Origin: Przewalskia tangutica
Lineage: Eukaryota; Streptophyta; Magnoliopsida; Solanales; Solanaceae
Direction of reading: 5' to 3'
Assembly (NCBI GenBank): GCA_029844215.1
Contig: CM056725.1
Coordinates: forward strand, 30,162,485-30,226,484
Length of the DNA stretch: 64,000 nt
The stretch's first letter is position 1. Each line of letters begins with the position of its first letter. A model generated the notes under the pieces. The model did no database searches, was not told the DNA's origin, and saw nothing but the letters and a program-made list of their open reading frames with translations. Made by a program: the position numbers and the translations under genes. Shown in pieces: positions 1-10,621 of the stretch.

Positions 1-1355
1 CTACATAGTTCACATATATCATGCTAGAAGAGATAGGAAGAGGTTCACATACCTCGCGACAGTATCGACTAATAGCAAAGCGCTCAGTACTTCCAACCGT
101 CGGCTACTCGTAGCCAAGTAGATCGCGCCACGTAGTACTTCACCTATAAGGCCCTGGCGCTTATTAACATTTAGACCTCGCGAGAACATTCTCGAAAAAT
201 TCAGCGTAAATCTCCTCCTTTATCGAGGCGGAAGCCAACCGGGGGTTATACATCTAACGAGCAGTACAATTCTACTCCATGAAAAGCTACACAAGTCTGC
301 ATGTCGGTCTATGTAAATCTGATTCATTACTCTTCTGAAAAGGTTTCTTATTATTGAGGCTTAAGTCAAAGACATTGCCGATAACAGCGTTCGATTCTAT
401 ATATAGTATACTTCAACTATATAGTCTAACAATCATGTAATTTCCAATTACAATAGAGGACAAAATATTTACCTCGATAAGCCCATAATTATCAAGTTAT
501 AATGTCGATCTGAGCAAGGTTTAGCTCTTACTCAGTGCGCTCAGACCAGCTCCAAACAACCCTAGAAGTTCTAACCAACTTCTACTTATTACTCAACTAA
601 CTATGGAGATTTTCCTTAGGTTTCGGTTTTGTGACGGAAAGTATAATAGTATTTGGGCTTTTTGTATAGGTATAACCTTAGAATACTACAAGGTATCTGG
701 CTAAGGTAATTTGGGCATTATAACATACTTTTGAGTATTTCTACCAAGAGGGGGTATTTATCACGAAACAACTAGGCTAGGGGTGCCACGGCTAGCACCT
801 GAGGGGGTGTATACCCTCGGCCTACCAGCTGGGGACTCTCGGCCAAGGGGACTCGGCTAAGGCCTCGCAAGGAGGGGCGAGAACTATCTGACAAGGGAGG
901 AGGAATTTTAGACTTAGGAAATTATTTGGATGAAGAAGTCTTCAAAGGGAGGGTATTTATAGGACAAGCCAAGGCCAACCAATGGCCAAGATCTTGCCAA
1001 GTGCAAGGCAAGTGTAGGGCCAAGATCTTGCCAAGTGCACCACTAACCAACTAACACACAAAATATCCTACCACCGCGACATGACAAGGCCTCACTTTGG
1101 CCACCTTTACGCACACTCCACAATGAGAGGGTGCCAAGTGGCGCCCTCTTGTTGGTCCAACACGTTCGTCTCTCGGAAAAATCCATAAAAAATATAAATG
1201 ACATAGCGGAATTTTCCTCGAAAAGCTGTGAAAGCGTTCGTCAACGACTCTAACCGGGGGTTGTGCACAAAAATAAATCGGCCAAGCCAAATCTTCAAGT
1301 TCAAATTTTCTACGTACGTCCTTACGTACATACTCTGAAAACACGGGGTATAACA
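1..1355 (-). repeat. Element B: 5' part of a minus-strand chromovirus LTR
   Basis: Read on the minus strand this begins at 1355 with the family LTR start (TGTTATACCC-like) and runs left out of the window. It closely resembles the LTRs of element E (for example 62400-63344): same TATA region, same TGTAATT/AATTACA palindrome at 436-452, same TATAG-rich block near 400. About 2 kb of this LTR should lie to the left. It ends exactly inside the LTR of element A, so B appears to have inserted into A. No coding sequence is seen here; short open frames are incidental. Confidence 0.85.
954..962 (-). promoter_or_regulatory. TATA box of element B LTR
   Basis: CTATAAATA on the minus strand, about 0.4 kb inside the LTR start, at the position conserved in the other LTRs of this window. 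Probable core promoter of the element. Confidence 0.65.
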
Positions 1356-1360
1356 ATTTG
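1356..1360. other. Candidate target-site duplication of element B (ATTTG)
   Basis: The five bases after the end of B are ATTTG. In the intact LTR of A the same site reads GGATATTTGTGTGG (8512-8525), so the second copy should lie left of the window on the far side of B. The partner is not visible. Confidence 0.5.
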
Positions 1361-1434
1361 TGTGGAGTAAATCTTCACCCTACACTTGCCTTGCACTTGT
1401 CTTAATCTTGGCCATTGGTTGGCCACTTCTTGAC

Positions 1435-1443
1435 CTATAAATA
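1435..1443 (+). promoter_or_regulatory. TATA box of element A 5' LTR
   Basis: CTATAAATA followed by a C-run and GATGAAGA, in the same context as 8592-8600 in the 3' LTR. Probable transcription start about 30 bp downstream. Confidence 0.7.
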
Positions 1444-2174
1444 CCCCCCTTAAGATGAAGAGTTCTTCATCCACAAATCTTTCCAAGTCTTGAAAATCCT
1501 CCTCTCCCAGGCCTTGTTCGTCCAAACACCCCCTCCCTTGTGAAGTTTGGCCGAGGCTGCCCACAGCCTAAGAAATCTACCCCTAGCCCTGGCAAGAAAT
1601 CTACCCCTCATGGTAGAAAAGTTGCCTTAGTATTGTTATAATGCCCAAAATACCCTAGCCCAATTCCCTTAGTACTTAGTAGAAGTTGTGAAGAACTAAG
1701 GTTTCAGAGCTATCGGGCGTACAACTTTGGAGCTAAGCCTTGCTCGGATCGACTTTTATCTAGGATATTATTGGGCTTACAGGTAAATAATCCTAACCCT
1801 CTTTTGTATTAGAGAATACATCTGTAGAAGTATAAGAATAAGTATTAAATACTTAGAAGGATATTCTGAGAATAAATTGAGCTGTTATCACGATAGAAGG
1901 GTTTAAAGAAGAATAATTGGCGTACTCATGGAATTGTTTCTGATGAACTTATATAGCTCGTGGGTAGGGTTGTCTGCCGACTATCCGTAATTGTGAACCC
2001 TCTGTTTAGAATGACCTTGAGTAGTCTAGACTTTGATAGATGTCCGTGACTATTATAGGCTGATTCTCTGCGCGACATATTCAACTTGGCGGGAGGTTTT
2101 GTAGAAGGTATGTGATTCTTCTAAGCGTGATATTTTAACATATATATAGTATGGTAGGCGTGCATGTGTTAAGC

Positions 2175-2258
2175 TGAATAATAACTACGGCAATGTCGTT
2201 TTGACTTAAGCTTTGAATAATAACTACGGCAATGTCTTTTGACTTAAGCACGAATAAT
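2175..2258 (+). repeat. Two-unit direct repeat in A 5' LTR
   Basis: GAATAATAACTACGGCAATG plus TTGACTTAAGC repeated with a period near 39-40 bp. The same motif occurs in 2-3 units at 9371-9450, 19806-19866, 25466-25527, 29108-29221 (-), 56361-56430 (-) and 62321-62400 (-). Confidence 0.75.
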
Positions 2259-3395
2259 AAGAATCTGATGCATTTCAAAGAACTCTTGAATCATTTTTAA
2301 CGAGAAGATAAATATTGGTTTTAAACAAAAGCTTAAGAGTTATACTAGCTTTATGGGAAGTTAGGTATAACAACTTAAGAAAGATAAAAGGCTGTTTACT
2401 TGTTTGTTTATAAAAGCCTTGTATTGATTCTGTTAAGTGTAGTAAGATTTGTTTGATAAGTAGACATATTATGATGCTACTGTGTTAGTGTCTTGAAATC
2501 TTTGTGTAAGGGGTCATTCTTCTTTGCTTACGTTGCTAACCGGTAAGTCCGTTGTCTTATTATTATCACACTACCCGCCCAGCGGTATTGTTATCTGAGG
2601 GCTTGCCATGATCTTGAGTCATTCGGGTGTTTAGCTGATGCGGAGACTTGCGTACGTATGCTCGAGTTGATCATTCGGGTGTTGCTAGCGATCCACTATG
2701 CGGTGTTGAGACTATGCGGTCTTTTGAGCTATGCGGATCTGAGGGGTTGCCCGATCACGAGAATACCTAAATGCAGTGCATGTGTGACTATCACGGTGCG
2801 GAAGTCGGACTAGGACGCATGAGAATGATACTATGGGCGGTGGCCTTGCTTGATCATTCGCGGCCTAGAATAGACACATTCTGATTTCCTATTCTTGTTG
2901 TTGTTTGTGATGTGGCACTATGTGCAATTGAGCCCGATTGTATTTGTGAAAAGTTTTAAATACTTTGATTTCATTTTAAGTACTTTATAGTTTCACATAC
3001 TTGGTACTGTTGTCTTGACCTCGCCGGGGCTGCGTTCATCTGCTGAGTAAAGGCAAGCCAGTGCTAGATCCGCGTCCTTAGGATCTTTTGCGTTGGTGTC
3101 GAGCTCCATCTTATAGAGGAGGCTCTCGCTTAGGTATGATCTCCTGTTGTATATAGTTTTATCTGTCAGGGTACGAGAATGCGTCCGCCATAGTTGTATA
3201 TTTTCCTTAAGTGTGTAGTCATGTCTGATTTGGGATGCGTTGAACCGTATTTTATTTATATATCTAGAAAGCGGCGTTTTCTCACATAGTGTCTCTATTT
3301 TATAAGCATTTCTGTCTTGTTTTACATTCGTTACTCGATGTATGACTACTTGGGTGCCGATGGCACGATCCACGGGCCGGCAGTCGTGACAAAAG

Positions 3396-3407
3396 TGGTA
3401 TCGAGCG
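3396..3407 (+). promoter_or_regulatory. Primer-binding site of element A (initiator Met tRNA)
   Basis: TGGTATCGAGCG starts four bases after the LTR end. The canonical plant iMet-tRNA site is TGGTATCAGAGC (seen intact at 13194). The difference falls at a CAG and is shared by elements I, C, D and E. Confidence 0.85.
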
Positions 3408-3589
3408 ATTAATCCTCGGAAAGTGTCTGAGGCCGTATACAGTAAGTCTTGATTATCGGTGTGTTGTGCACCACGCCAATGTCGAGAGCTATAGGATATT
3501 TAGGATTGGTTTCCATTCTTCTCATTACGAGATCGTGCTTTAGAGGCGTGTTATAGGTTGGACCCTCTAACGTATTCCTTTCTATGATT

Positions 3590-4700
3590 ATGCATCCGTA
3601 AAACCGGCCAGGAAGGCAAAGCGGTGAGAGGCGCTAGCGAGACACCCAGTCACGAGGCTCGAGGCCAGTCTATACGAGGCAGCGAGTTCTATGGCCGCCG
3701 GCCCAGCCGAGACCACGGTGCCCACCTCGCATCCCACGGCTGGGCGGAGGTTAGGAGTCTGAGGAGATGGCGAATATTGGCTGAAGTTGTGGCGAATCTG
3801 AGAGGCGGTGGATCTGGCGATTCAGCTCGGCTCGGTCGCACCGTGGTACAGAGGCGAGATAGTTTGAGGCTCTGAGACTTCTTGAGTTGTAGCCGCCCGA
3901 GTTTCTGGTCGAGGCGGAGGATGATCGCGAGAGTTCATCCGTCATTGCGAAGGATCATCACGGGTGATCGAGCTTGGTGAGTCTGTGACATTCAGTTCGC
4001 ATCATTTGCGTGATACGATCGATTGGTTTGATTCATGGGAGCTTTCGGGAAACATGCACCTCCAGCGGTATGGGATGAGTTTTGAGGCTTTTCTCACACA
4101 TTTCTTGCCTCGCGGATAGGAGGCACGGTGATAGGTGCTTATTCTTTGAGGCAGGAGGGCCTTGGTGAGGAGTACAATGTCGAGTTTGATTCTTTGGCTC
4201 GATATGTCCACTGCCTTGTAGCGAGATATGGAGGGCCGGGGTGCATCGCTATGTCAGGCTAGATGATTACATGGTCGAGTCTTGTGCGGGTGTGTCCACC
4301 CGGCCGAGCATGGACATAACCCGTATGCGAGCTCGTGCGCTAGGATGCGAGGCGTAGAGACCGGCGGGTAAGCGATATCAGCAGCGAGAAGAAGAAGGCC
4401 AAGGCGGCGGTTCTTTTGGTAGTTCGGGGTGGCGGCGTCGTGAAGTCGGTTGCACCACGGCCGGTAGCGAGCGCTCCTACCTCATTTCAGTGCGGCGAGG
4501 CGGTGGGGCGGTCGGGGCGAGGACTTGATTTCGAGTAGCGAGTGCTAACGTTCGAGTACGCTCGGTGTGCCGTTGTGGTAGATACCATTACGGGGCTGTA
4601 CTCGGGAGCTGCTATACTTGTGGCGGAGGTCATTCGCGAGTTTGTCGGCGCGGCGTAGTAATGAGCCCGATCCAGTGCATTGCGCTGCCGTCCCAGCGAT
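3590..4700 (+). pseudogene. gag: gag of element A (frameshifted)
   Basis: Structural capsid-nucleocapsid protein of the retrotransposon, which packages element RNA. The start is placed at the ATG at 3590 because the equivalent ATG (ATGCCTCGCG) is conserved at 13393 and 22571. The central gag motif DWFDSWELSG is readable near 4019-4048, followed by FEAFLTHFLP near 4080-4110. At the C-terminus, C-x2-C-G-R-x-H-x-G residues lie at 4566-4599 and a zinc-knuckle-like CYTCGGGH at 4609-4645. No frame is open throughout: one-base losses break it repeatedly. Gag runs straight into protease without a stop codon evident, unlike gag in elements G and I. Confidence 0.75.
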
Positions 4701-5105
4701 TACTCGCCGGGAGAAAGGTACTCATGGACCAGCGGAGTGTGGCGGAGGTCGTGGCGCGGTCGATTCGCGGTCCTCGGAAGCGCATTTATGCTTTGTCGGC
4801 CAGCGGGATCGGGAGGCCTCGCACGATGTAAATCACGAGTACCTGCTCGGTTCAGGTTCGATGTGTATGCTTTGATAGATCGGGTTCTACTCTGTCCTAT
4901 ATATCTCCCCTTGTTGCTAGTAGGATAGGGATGAGCACGAGTCCATAGACCACTTCGAGTAGCTACGCGATGGGTGATTCGGTGGTAGCTCGGCGGGTAT
5001 ATAGAGCTTGTCTGTGACCATTCTGATCGTCGGACCACTAGGTGACTTGATAGAGTTGGAGATGATTGACTTGGCGTGATCATGGGGATGGATTGGCTAG
5101 CTTCT
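4700..5105 (+). pseudogene. pol: Aspartic protease domain of element A pol
   Basis: Retropepsin that cleaves the Gag-Pol polyprotein. RFDVYALID is readable near 4855-4880; the active-site D is followed, after a frameshift, by a serine/glycine-rich stretch before 4920. The family end motif GMDWLA, preceded by D-V-I-M-like residues, is clear at 5076-5099. The length of about 135 codons is normal for gypsy proteases. It lies between the zinc-knuckle end of gag and the RT linker, as expected. Frame changes inside the domain mean no protease can be made from the sequence as written. Long frames on the opposite strand here are shadows. Confidence 0.7.
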
Positions 5106-6110
5106 TGCTACGCCAATGTAGGCTGCGAGAGAGAGAGTAGTCAGTTCCAGTTTCTGAGAGGCCGGTTGTTGAGTGGGAGGAGCGCGGTATCGGCAGGGTA
5201 GGTTTATTTCTACCTCGAGATAGGAAGATGGTGCGAGAAGGGTATATCTACCGTCGTTCGGGTGTTTAATCTGAAGGCTGCGATACAGATTTTGATCGAT
5301 TCCGATGGTGAGAGAATTCCCGGACGTGTTTCGGGCGACCTCGGGTATCCTCACGAGAGGAGATCGAGTTTTGTATAGATGTGTTGCGGACACTCGGCTA
5401 TTTCCATTCGCCATCTTGAATGGCATCTGCCGAGTTGAGAGAGTGAAGGACCGGTGAGAGATTTCTTGGAGAAGGGTTTTCTCCGGACCTAGTGTTTATC
5501 ACAGAAGCGCGGTATTGTTCGTGAAGAAGAAGGGCGGGGCCAGCTGCGCATGTGTGTTGACTACGACGGTGAACAAGGTGACCATTAAAACGAATACCCT
5601 TCCGGGATTGATGATTTGTTCAACGATTGCGAGCGCGAGATGTTTCTCCAAGATTGATCTGCGATCGGGCTATCATCGAGTTCATGTCGAGAGGTTGATG
5701 TCCCTAGAATTGCATTCGGACGATGCGGGCATTATGAGTTCGAAGTCATGTCTTTTGGGTTGACGATACTCGTGTATTCATGGATTTGATGAGCAGTGTT
5801 CAAACCATTTTAGACACGTTTGTGATAGTGTTCATTGATGATATCTTGGTTTATTCGCTCGAGGCGGGGCATGCGGGCATTTGAGGCTATCTTGTGATTC
5901 TCGGGACCAGCGATTATCGCCAAGTTTTCCAAATGTGAGTTTTGGTTAGCCGGTGGCTTTTCTTGGGCATATTATGGGGCTGATGGCATTCAGTGAATCT
6001 GGCGAAGATCGAAGCGATCGGGACTTAGCCTAGACCTCTACTCAAGCGAGAGGTTCGCGATTTTGGGCCTTGCGAGTTATTATCGGCGGTTCGTAGAAGT
6101 TTGCTTCTAT
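5106..6110 (+). pseudogene. pol: Reverse transcriptase domain of element A pol
   Basis: RNA-dependent DNA polymerase copying the element RNA inside cytoplasmic particles. Readable landmarks in order: a DVF and REIEF-like linker at 5325-5380; LFVKKKGG at 5511-5535; NKVTIK at 5570-5588; CFSKIDLRSGYHRV (with the first catalytic Asp) at 5640-5683; FMDLM at 5778-5792; the catalytic box FIDDILVYS at 5831-5857. The FIDD box and spacing are typical of Ty3/gypsy rather than copia (YVDD). At least three frame changes separate these blocks. Several breaks fall where the family has CAG or CTG codons, so some may be sequencing errors rather than mutations. Confidence 0.85.
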
Positions 6111-6480
6111 CTACGCACCATTGACTAGGTGACTCGGAAGGCGGCGAGTTTGATGGTGATGCTTGTGGCGGGGTTTCGATTCTTTGAAAGAGGCGGCGGC
6201 CGCCCCGTTTTACTCTTCCGGAGGATCGGATGGTTATGCGTGTATTGTGATCGTCGGACATCGGGTTGGGATGTGTGTTGATGCAACGGAAGGGTTATAG
6301 CATATGCGTCGACGGTGAAGAAACCACGAGGAACTACCCCGTGATTTAGAGTTGGCGTTTGTGATTCACGCTTTGAAGATGCGGAGGCACTATTTGTATG
6401 GGGTTCACGTGGATATTTATCTGAGACCACGAGCCTCGGTATATCTTGCGAGGAGGTGAACTTACGGCGAGGCGGTGGTT
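6111..6480 (+). pseudogene. pol: RNase H domain of element A pol
   Basis: Degrades the RNA strand of the RNA-DNA hybrid during reverse transcription. GLGCVLMQR is in frame at 6263-6289 and DLELAFVIHALK at 6343-6378, followed by RRHYLYGV; both are signature strings of gypsy RNase H. The family's Y-C-D-A-S catalytic context appears as VYCD near 6240-6254, with a frame slip after it. The domain directly follows RT and precedes the linker to integrase, as in Tekay elements. A stop and shift lie between the two blocks, so it is non-functional as written. Confidence 0.8.
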
Positions 6481-7860
6481 AGAGTTGCTTAAGGATTACG
6501 ATGTTGATATCTGTACCACGGGAAGGCCAATGTTGTGGCGGATGCTCATAGTCGTAGGTCGATGGGAGCCTATCGGATGCGGCTAGAGAGAAGGGACATG
6601 GTTCGTGATTTGCACGATTAGCGAGCCTTGGTGTCAGTTTGATTGATTACGATAGCGATGGGGTTAGAGTTCGTGAGGTTGCCGAGTCTTCCATCGTCGT
6701 CGAGGAGGTGAAGAGGCAGCGATTCGAGGATCCGGCTTTGATTCGATATCGTGATCTGACTCTTCGTGAGGCAAGGTACTTTTGAGTAGCACGATGGGGT
6801 GCTAAGGTTTGGCGGGTTGTGTGTCCCGGATGTTTGAGACTTGGCGCGAGTTCTTGGGGAAGCCTGCGGTAGCGCGTTACTCTATCCGTCGAGTGCGACC
6901 AAGATGTACCACGACCTTAGATCGTGTATTGGTGGGATGGCGAAGAGGGCGTTGCGAGTTCGTAGCTCGATGCCGTGTTATCGGCGGTGAAGGTAGAGCA
7001 CGAGAGGCACGGTGGTTTTATTCTGACGATAGAGATCGACACGGAAGTGGGAGGTAATCAACATGGACTTCATCACGGGATTACCTCGCTTTCGGAGGAA
7101 CATGATTCTATATGGGTTATCGTCGGCGGTGTGAAATCAGCCCACTTTCTTCCGTCCGGGCGACTTTTGGTGAGGATTATGCGGACTTTACATCAGAGAT
7201 CGTCGGTGCATGAGTCCCTATTTCGATCATATCAGACGAGAGCGGTTCTGGCTAAGCTGGAGAGTCCTTCGAGAGGTTTAGGGGCGGTGAGCACTGAAAT
7301 GCATTTCATCCACGAGCAGACGGGCGGCGAGCGCACTATCCGGACTCTTGAGGATATCTGCGAGCTGTGTGTTATTGACCCAGTGGTATATGGGAGGATC
7401 ATTTGCCTCTAGTTGAGTTTGCGTATAATAATAGCTACCACTCGGTATTCGGATGGCGCCTTATGAGGCCTTGTATGGGAGGAAGTGCGGTCGCCTATAG
7501 GTTGGTTCGATGTGGGCGAGTGCGGCTAGTGGGACCAGATTTGGTGCGTGAGCGATGGATAAGGTGAAGCTTATCCGAGGCGGCTATTGACGGCTCGAGT
7601 CGGCCAATCGTATCGAGATCATCGTCGTCGGCATCTTGAGTTCGAGTTCATGATTGGGTTTTTCTAAAGGTGTCACCCATGAAGGGTGTGATGAGATCGG
7701 GAAGAAGGAAACTTCGGCCCAGGTACATTGGGCCATTTGATTGTCCGCGAGGTAGGCAAGGTTGCCTATGAGTTGGATCTGCCGTCCGATCACGGAGGCA
7801 TTGCATCGGTTTTTCACGTATCTATCTTGAGAGATGTATCGGGGATCCATCTAGGTACAC
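6481..7860 (+). pseudogene. pol: Integrase domain of element A pol
   Basis: Inserts the cDNA into host chromatin. The N-terminal HHCC zinc region is suggested around 6880-6985 (KMYHDL-like, FVARCRV). The catalytic core is clear: EHERHGG at about 6987-7007, DFITGLP at 7068-7088 in broken frame, HDSIWVIV at 7102-7125, KSAHFLPS at 7135-7158. VEFAYNNSYHS at about 7411-7443 and YEALYGRKC-like residues at 7463-7489 follow. The C-terminal GPY/F module is readable at 7704-7785 (RYIGPF, VGKVAYELDLP), and SVFHVSILR at 7808-7833. The order and the GPY/F module are typical of chromoviruses. Frame changes are frequent, and truncated copies of the C-terminal part survive in elements G, D and E. Confidence 0.85.
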
Positions 7861-8046
7861 CGATTGGCGATGTCGGTGGCCAGGGGTTATCGTATGAGAG
7901 ATTCCCATGGCGATAGTCGATCGTCGAGTTAGGCGTCTGCGGACGGGGCGTGGCTTGTCAAAGTTCTGTGGCGGAACGAGCTCAGGGAGGAGATGACGTG
8001 GGAAGCTGAGGAGGACATGAGGCAGAAGTATCCTCACCTATTCCCC
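7861..8046 (+). pseudogene. pol: Chromodomain at the C-terminus of element A integrase
   Basis: Chromodomains on integrase direct chromovirus insertion to marked chromatin. The string TWEAEEDMRQKYPHLF is uninterrupted at 7996-8043, preceded by an L-W-R-N-E-like segment at 7966-7985. This W-E-x-E-x-x-M-R-x-x-Y-P-x-L-F ending is characteristic of plant Tekay/Del chromodomains. It is absent from the other elements with visible interiors here. A TAA shortly after the motif would end pol. The N-terminal half of the domain (7880-7960) is frame-shifted and poorly readable. Confidence 0.8.
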
Positions 8047-8172
8047 ACACCTCCATGTAATTCACTTTCCTACTTGTAGATTTCCATTACCATATATGCC
8101 TAAGTGTTATTTTGTGGCCATGTGTGGCACTTACAAACTGTTTAAGCTTTATCGATAACTGTCTTGAGAAGG
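8047..8172 (+). other. 3' untranslated tail of element A
   Basis: AT-rich sequence between the end of pol and the hairpin/polypurine tract. It includes TTTTGTGGCCATGTGTGGCA, also found near 15880-15900 and, on the minus strand, near 43674 and 51655, so it is a shared 3' tail of the whole family. No open frame is convincing. Confidence 0.7.
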
Positions 8173-8205
8173 AACATTCGGGACGAATGTTTCTAAGGAG
8201 GAGAA
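8173..8205 (+). promoter_or_regulatory. Hairpin and polypurine tract of element A
   Basis: AACATTCG-GGA-CGAATGTT forms a perfect 8-bp stem (8173-8191). The polypurine tract AAGGAGGAGAA (8195-8205) lies directly against the LTR start TGTTATACCC and primes plus-strand DNA synthesis. The same arrangement recurs in G, I, C, D, E and L. Confidence 0.8.
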
Positions 8206-10621
8206 TGTTATACCCGTATTTCGGAGTATGTGCGTGAGGGCGTGCGTCAAAAGTTTAGCATTAAAGTTAGGCCAAGTTGAAAATTGCACCTGACTCGCTA
8301 AAGAATCGTTTTTCGGCGAAGCGTTTCCACGACTTTCGTAGGGAAAATTCGGCTATGCCATTACTAATTTTGCGGATTTTTAGAGGCGAAACATTTTGGA
8401 CCAGCGGGAGGCGACACTTGGCACCCTTCAATTGGTGGACTTAGATCGTCCATGGGGCCAATTGGAGAAGTTTACGTTTTTGTGCCTTGTGCACAAGTCG
8501 AGGAGTTGGTAGGATATTTGTGTGGAGTAAATCTTCACCTACACTTGCCTTGCACTTGTCTTAATCTTGGCCATTGGTTGGCCACTTCGACCTATAAATA
8601 CCCCCAAGATGAAGAGTTCTTCATCCACAAATCTTTCCAAGTCTTGAAAATCCCCTCCTCTCCCTTGAGCCTTGTTCGTCCAAACACTCCCCCCCTCCCC
8701 TTGTGAAGTTTGGCCGAGGGCCTACCCCCCTAGCCTAGCCGAAATCTACCCCCCCTAGCCTAGCCGAAATCTACCCCCCCTCCCTTGGTAGAAAAGTTGC
8801 CTTCTAAGTATTGTTATAATGCCCAAAATACCCTAGCCCAAATACCTTAGTACTTAGTAGAAGTTGTGAAGAACTTCTAAGGTTTCCTTGGAGCTATCGG
8901 AGCGTCTGACTTTGGAGCTAAGCCTTGCTCGGATCGACTTTTATCTAGGATATTATTGGGCTTCAGGGTAAATAATCCTAACCCTCTTTTGTATTAGAGA
9001 ATACATCTTTGTAGAAGTATAAGAATAAGTATTAAATACTTAGAAGGATATTCTGAGAATAGAATTGTTGTTATCACGATGAAGGGTTTAAAGAAGAATA
9101 ATTGAGTGTACTCACATAGAATTTGTTTTCTGATGAACTTATATAGCTCACCGGGTAGGGTTGTCTTTGCCCGACTATCCGTAGAATTGTGAACCCTCTG
9201 TTTAGAATGACCTTGAGTAGTCTAGACTTTGATAGATGTCTGTGACTATTATAGTTTGATTCTCACGCGACATATTCAACTTGGCGGGAGGTTTTCGTAG
9301 AAGGTATGTGATTCTTCCTAAGCGTGATATTTTAACATATATATAGTATGGTAGGCGTCATGTGTTAAGCGAATAATAACTACGGCAATGTCGTTTGACT
9401 TAAGCTGAATAATAACTACGGCAATGTCTTTTGACTTAAGCACGAATAATAAGAATCTGATGCATTTCAAAGAACTCTTGAATCATTTTTATGAGAAGAT
9501 AAATATTGGTTTTAAAACAAAAGCTTAAGAGTTATACTAGCTTTATGGGAAGTTAGGTATAACAACTTAAGAAAGATAAAAAGGCTATTTACTTGTTTGT
9601 TTATAAAAGCCTTGTATTGATTCTGTTAAGTGTAATAAGATTTGTTTGATAAGTAGACAAATTATGATGCTACATGTTAGTGTCTTGAAATCTTTGTGTA
9701 AAGGGTCATTCTTGCTGTGCTTACGTTGCTAAGGTAAGTCAGTTGTCTTGTTATTGTATCACCTACCCCTTTGTTATCACAGGGCTTGCCAGCGATGGTC
9801 TATCGGCCTATGCGGTCTGTGAGACTATGCGGGCGGCGGTATGCTCGAGTTGATCATTCGGTGTTTAGCGATCGGGGATTCCACTATGCGATCTGTTGAG
9901 ACTATCGCGGTCTTTTGAGGCTATGCGGGCTGCGGGAGCCTAGGCGGATCTGGGGTTAGCTGCCCCGATCACGAGGAATACCTCATGCGGAGTGCAGTAA
10001 TGTGACCTATGCGGGTGCGGAAGTCGAGGACTAGGCACGAGAATGATACTATAGGCGATTAGCGCTTGCCGATCATTCGCGGCCTAGAATAGACTATTCT
10101 GATTTTCCTATTCTTGTTGTTGTTTGTGATGTGGCACTATGTGCAATTGGCCCGGATTGTATTTGTGAAAAGGTTTTAAATACTTTGATTTCATTTAAGT
10201 ACTTTATAGTTTCACATACTTGGTACTGTTATCTTGACCTCGCCCGGAAATGCGTTAATCTGCGGTAAAGGCAAGCAGTGCTAGATCCGCGTCCTTAGGA
10301 TCTAATGAGTTGGTGTCAGGACCTACATCTTATCCGGAGGCTCTACTTATGGGTATGATCTCACTGTTGTAGATAGTTTTATCTGATCGAGGTATGGCGG
10401 GGCCACTGTCCGCCATAGTTGTATATTTTCCTTAAGTGCATGTGTATGCAGTTTGGGATGTAGCTTGAACCGTATTTATTTATATATGCGAAAGCGACGT
10501 TTTCTCATAAAGCGTGTCTATTTTATAAAGCTTTCTGTCTTGTTTTACATTCATTTGGTTACTACGATGTATGACTACTTGGGTGCCGGTGAGGCACGAT
10601 CACGCCAGGCAGGTCGTGACA
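8206..10621 (+). repeat. 3' LTR of element A (complete, 2416 bp)
   Basis: Starts TGTTATACCC at 8206 and ends GTCGTGACA at 10621. It has the same length as solo LTR J (2416 bp) and closely matches 1356-3391. TATA box at 8592-8600; two-unit repeat at 9371-9450; TATGCGG-rich block at 9790-10030. No gene in this stretch. Confidence 0.9.
8592..8600 (+). promoter_or_regulatory. TATA box of element A 3' LTR
   Basis: CTATAAATA at the conserved place, 387 bp inside the LTR. In the 3' LTR it could start transcription out into element G. Confidence 0.65.

Larger units (their letters stand above)
1356..3391 (+). repeat. 5' LTR of element A, missing its first ~310 bp
   Basis: Aligns with 8516-10621 of the 3' LTR; the missing 310 bases (equivalent to 8206-8515) should lie beyond element B to the left. 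It ends in GTCGTGACA, directly followed by the primer-binding site. No gene is present; the stretch holds promoter, leader, a two-unit repeat at 2175-2258 and a TATGCGG-rich block around 2640-2800. Confidence 0.88.
1356..10621 (+). mobile_element. Element A: chromovirus (Tekay/Del-like) with full gag-pol domain order, degenerate
   Basis: Two plus-strand LTRs (1356-3391 truncated, 8206-10621 complete) flank a 4.8-kb interior with primer site, gag, protease, RT, RNase H, integrase, chromodomain and polypurine tract in the order typical of Ty3/gypsy chromoviruses. It is the only element here with a recognisable polymerase, so it represents the autonomous type that could supply enzymes to the others. 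It sits inside the 5' LTR of element G; the flank after 10621 (CTAAACCTCG) is LTR-interior sequence matching 25316 onward. Frames are broken by many small indels. Confidence 0.88.

Noticed and set aside
2993..3373. 126-codon minus-strand frame in A's LTR
   Set aside because: It is antisense to LTR sequence, not open in the homologous 3' LTR (9950-10600), and has no recognisable motif.
3391..3420. Part of a tRNA gene
   Set aside because: Only the 12-base complement of a tRNA 3' end is present, right after an LTR: a primer-binding site, not a tRNA.
4700..5083. 127-codon minus-strand frame
   Set aside because: It lies opposite the protease domain of A, which shows family motifs on the plus strand.
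5106..8046. Ty1/copia element or plant pararetrovirus
   Set aside because: RT precedes integrase, the catalytic box is FIDD, and integrase ends in GPY/F plus chromodomain; copia has integrase first, and pararetroviruses lack integrase and LTRs.
3390..8206. Ogre/Tat-type element
   Set aside because: The interior is only 4.8 kb, RNase H is single, and a chromodomain is present; Tat elements lack a chromodomain and usually have larger interiors.
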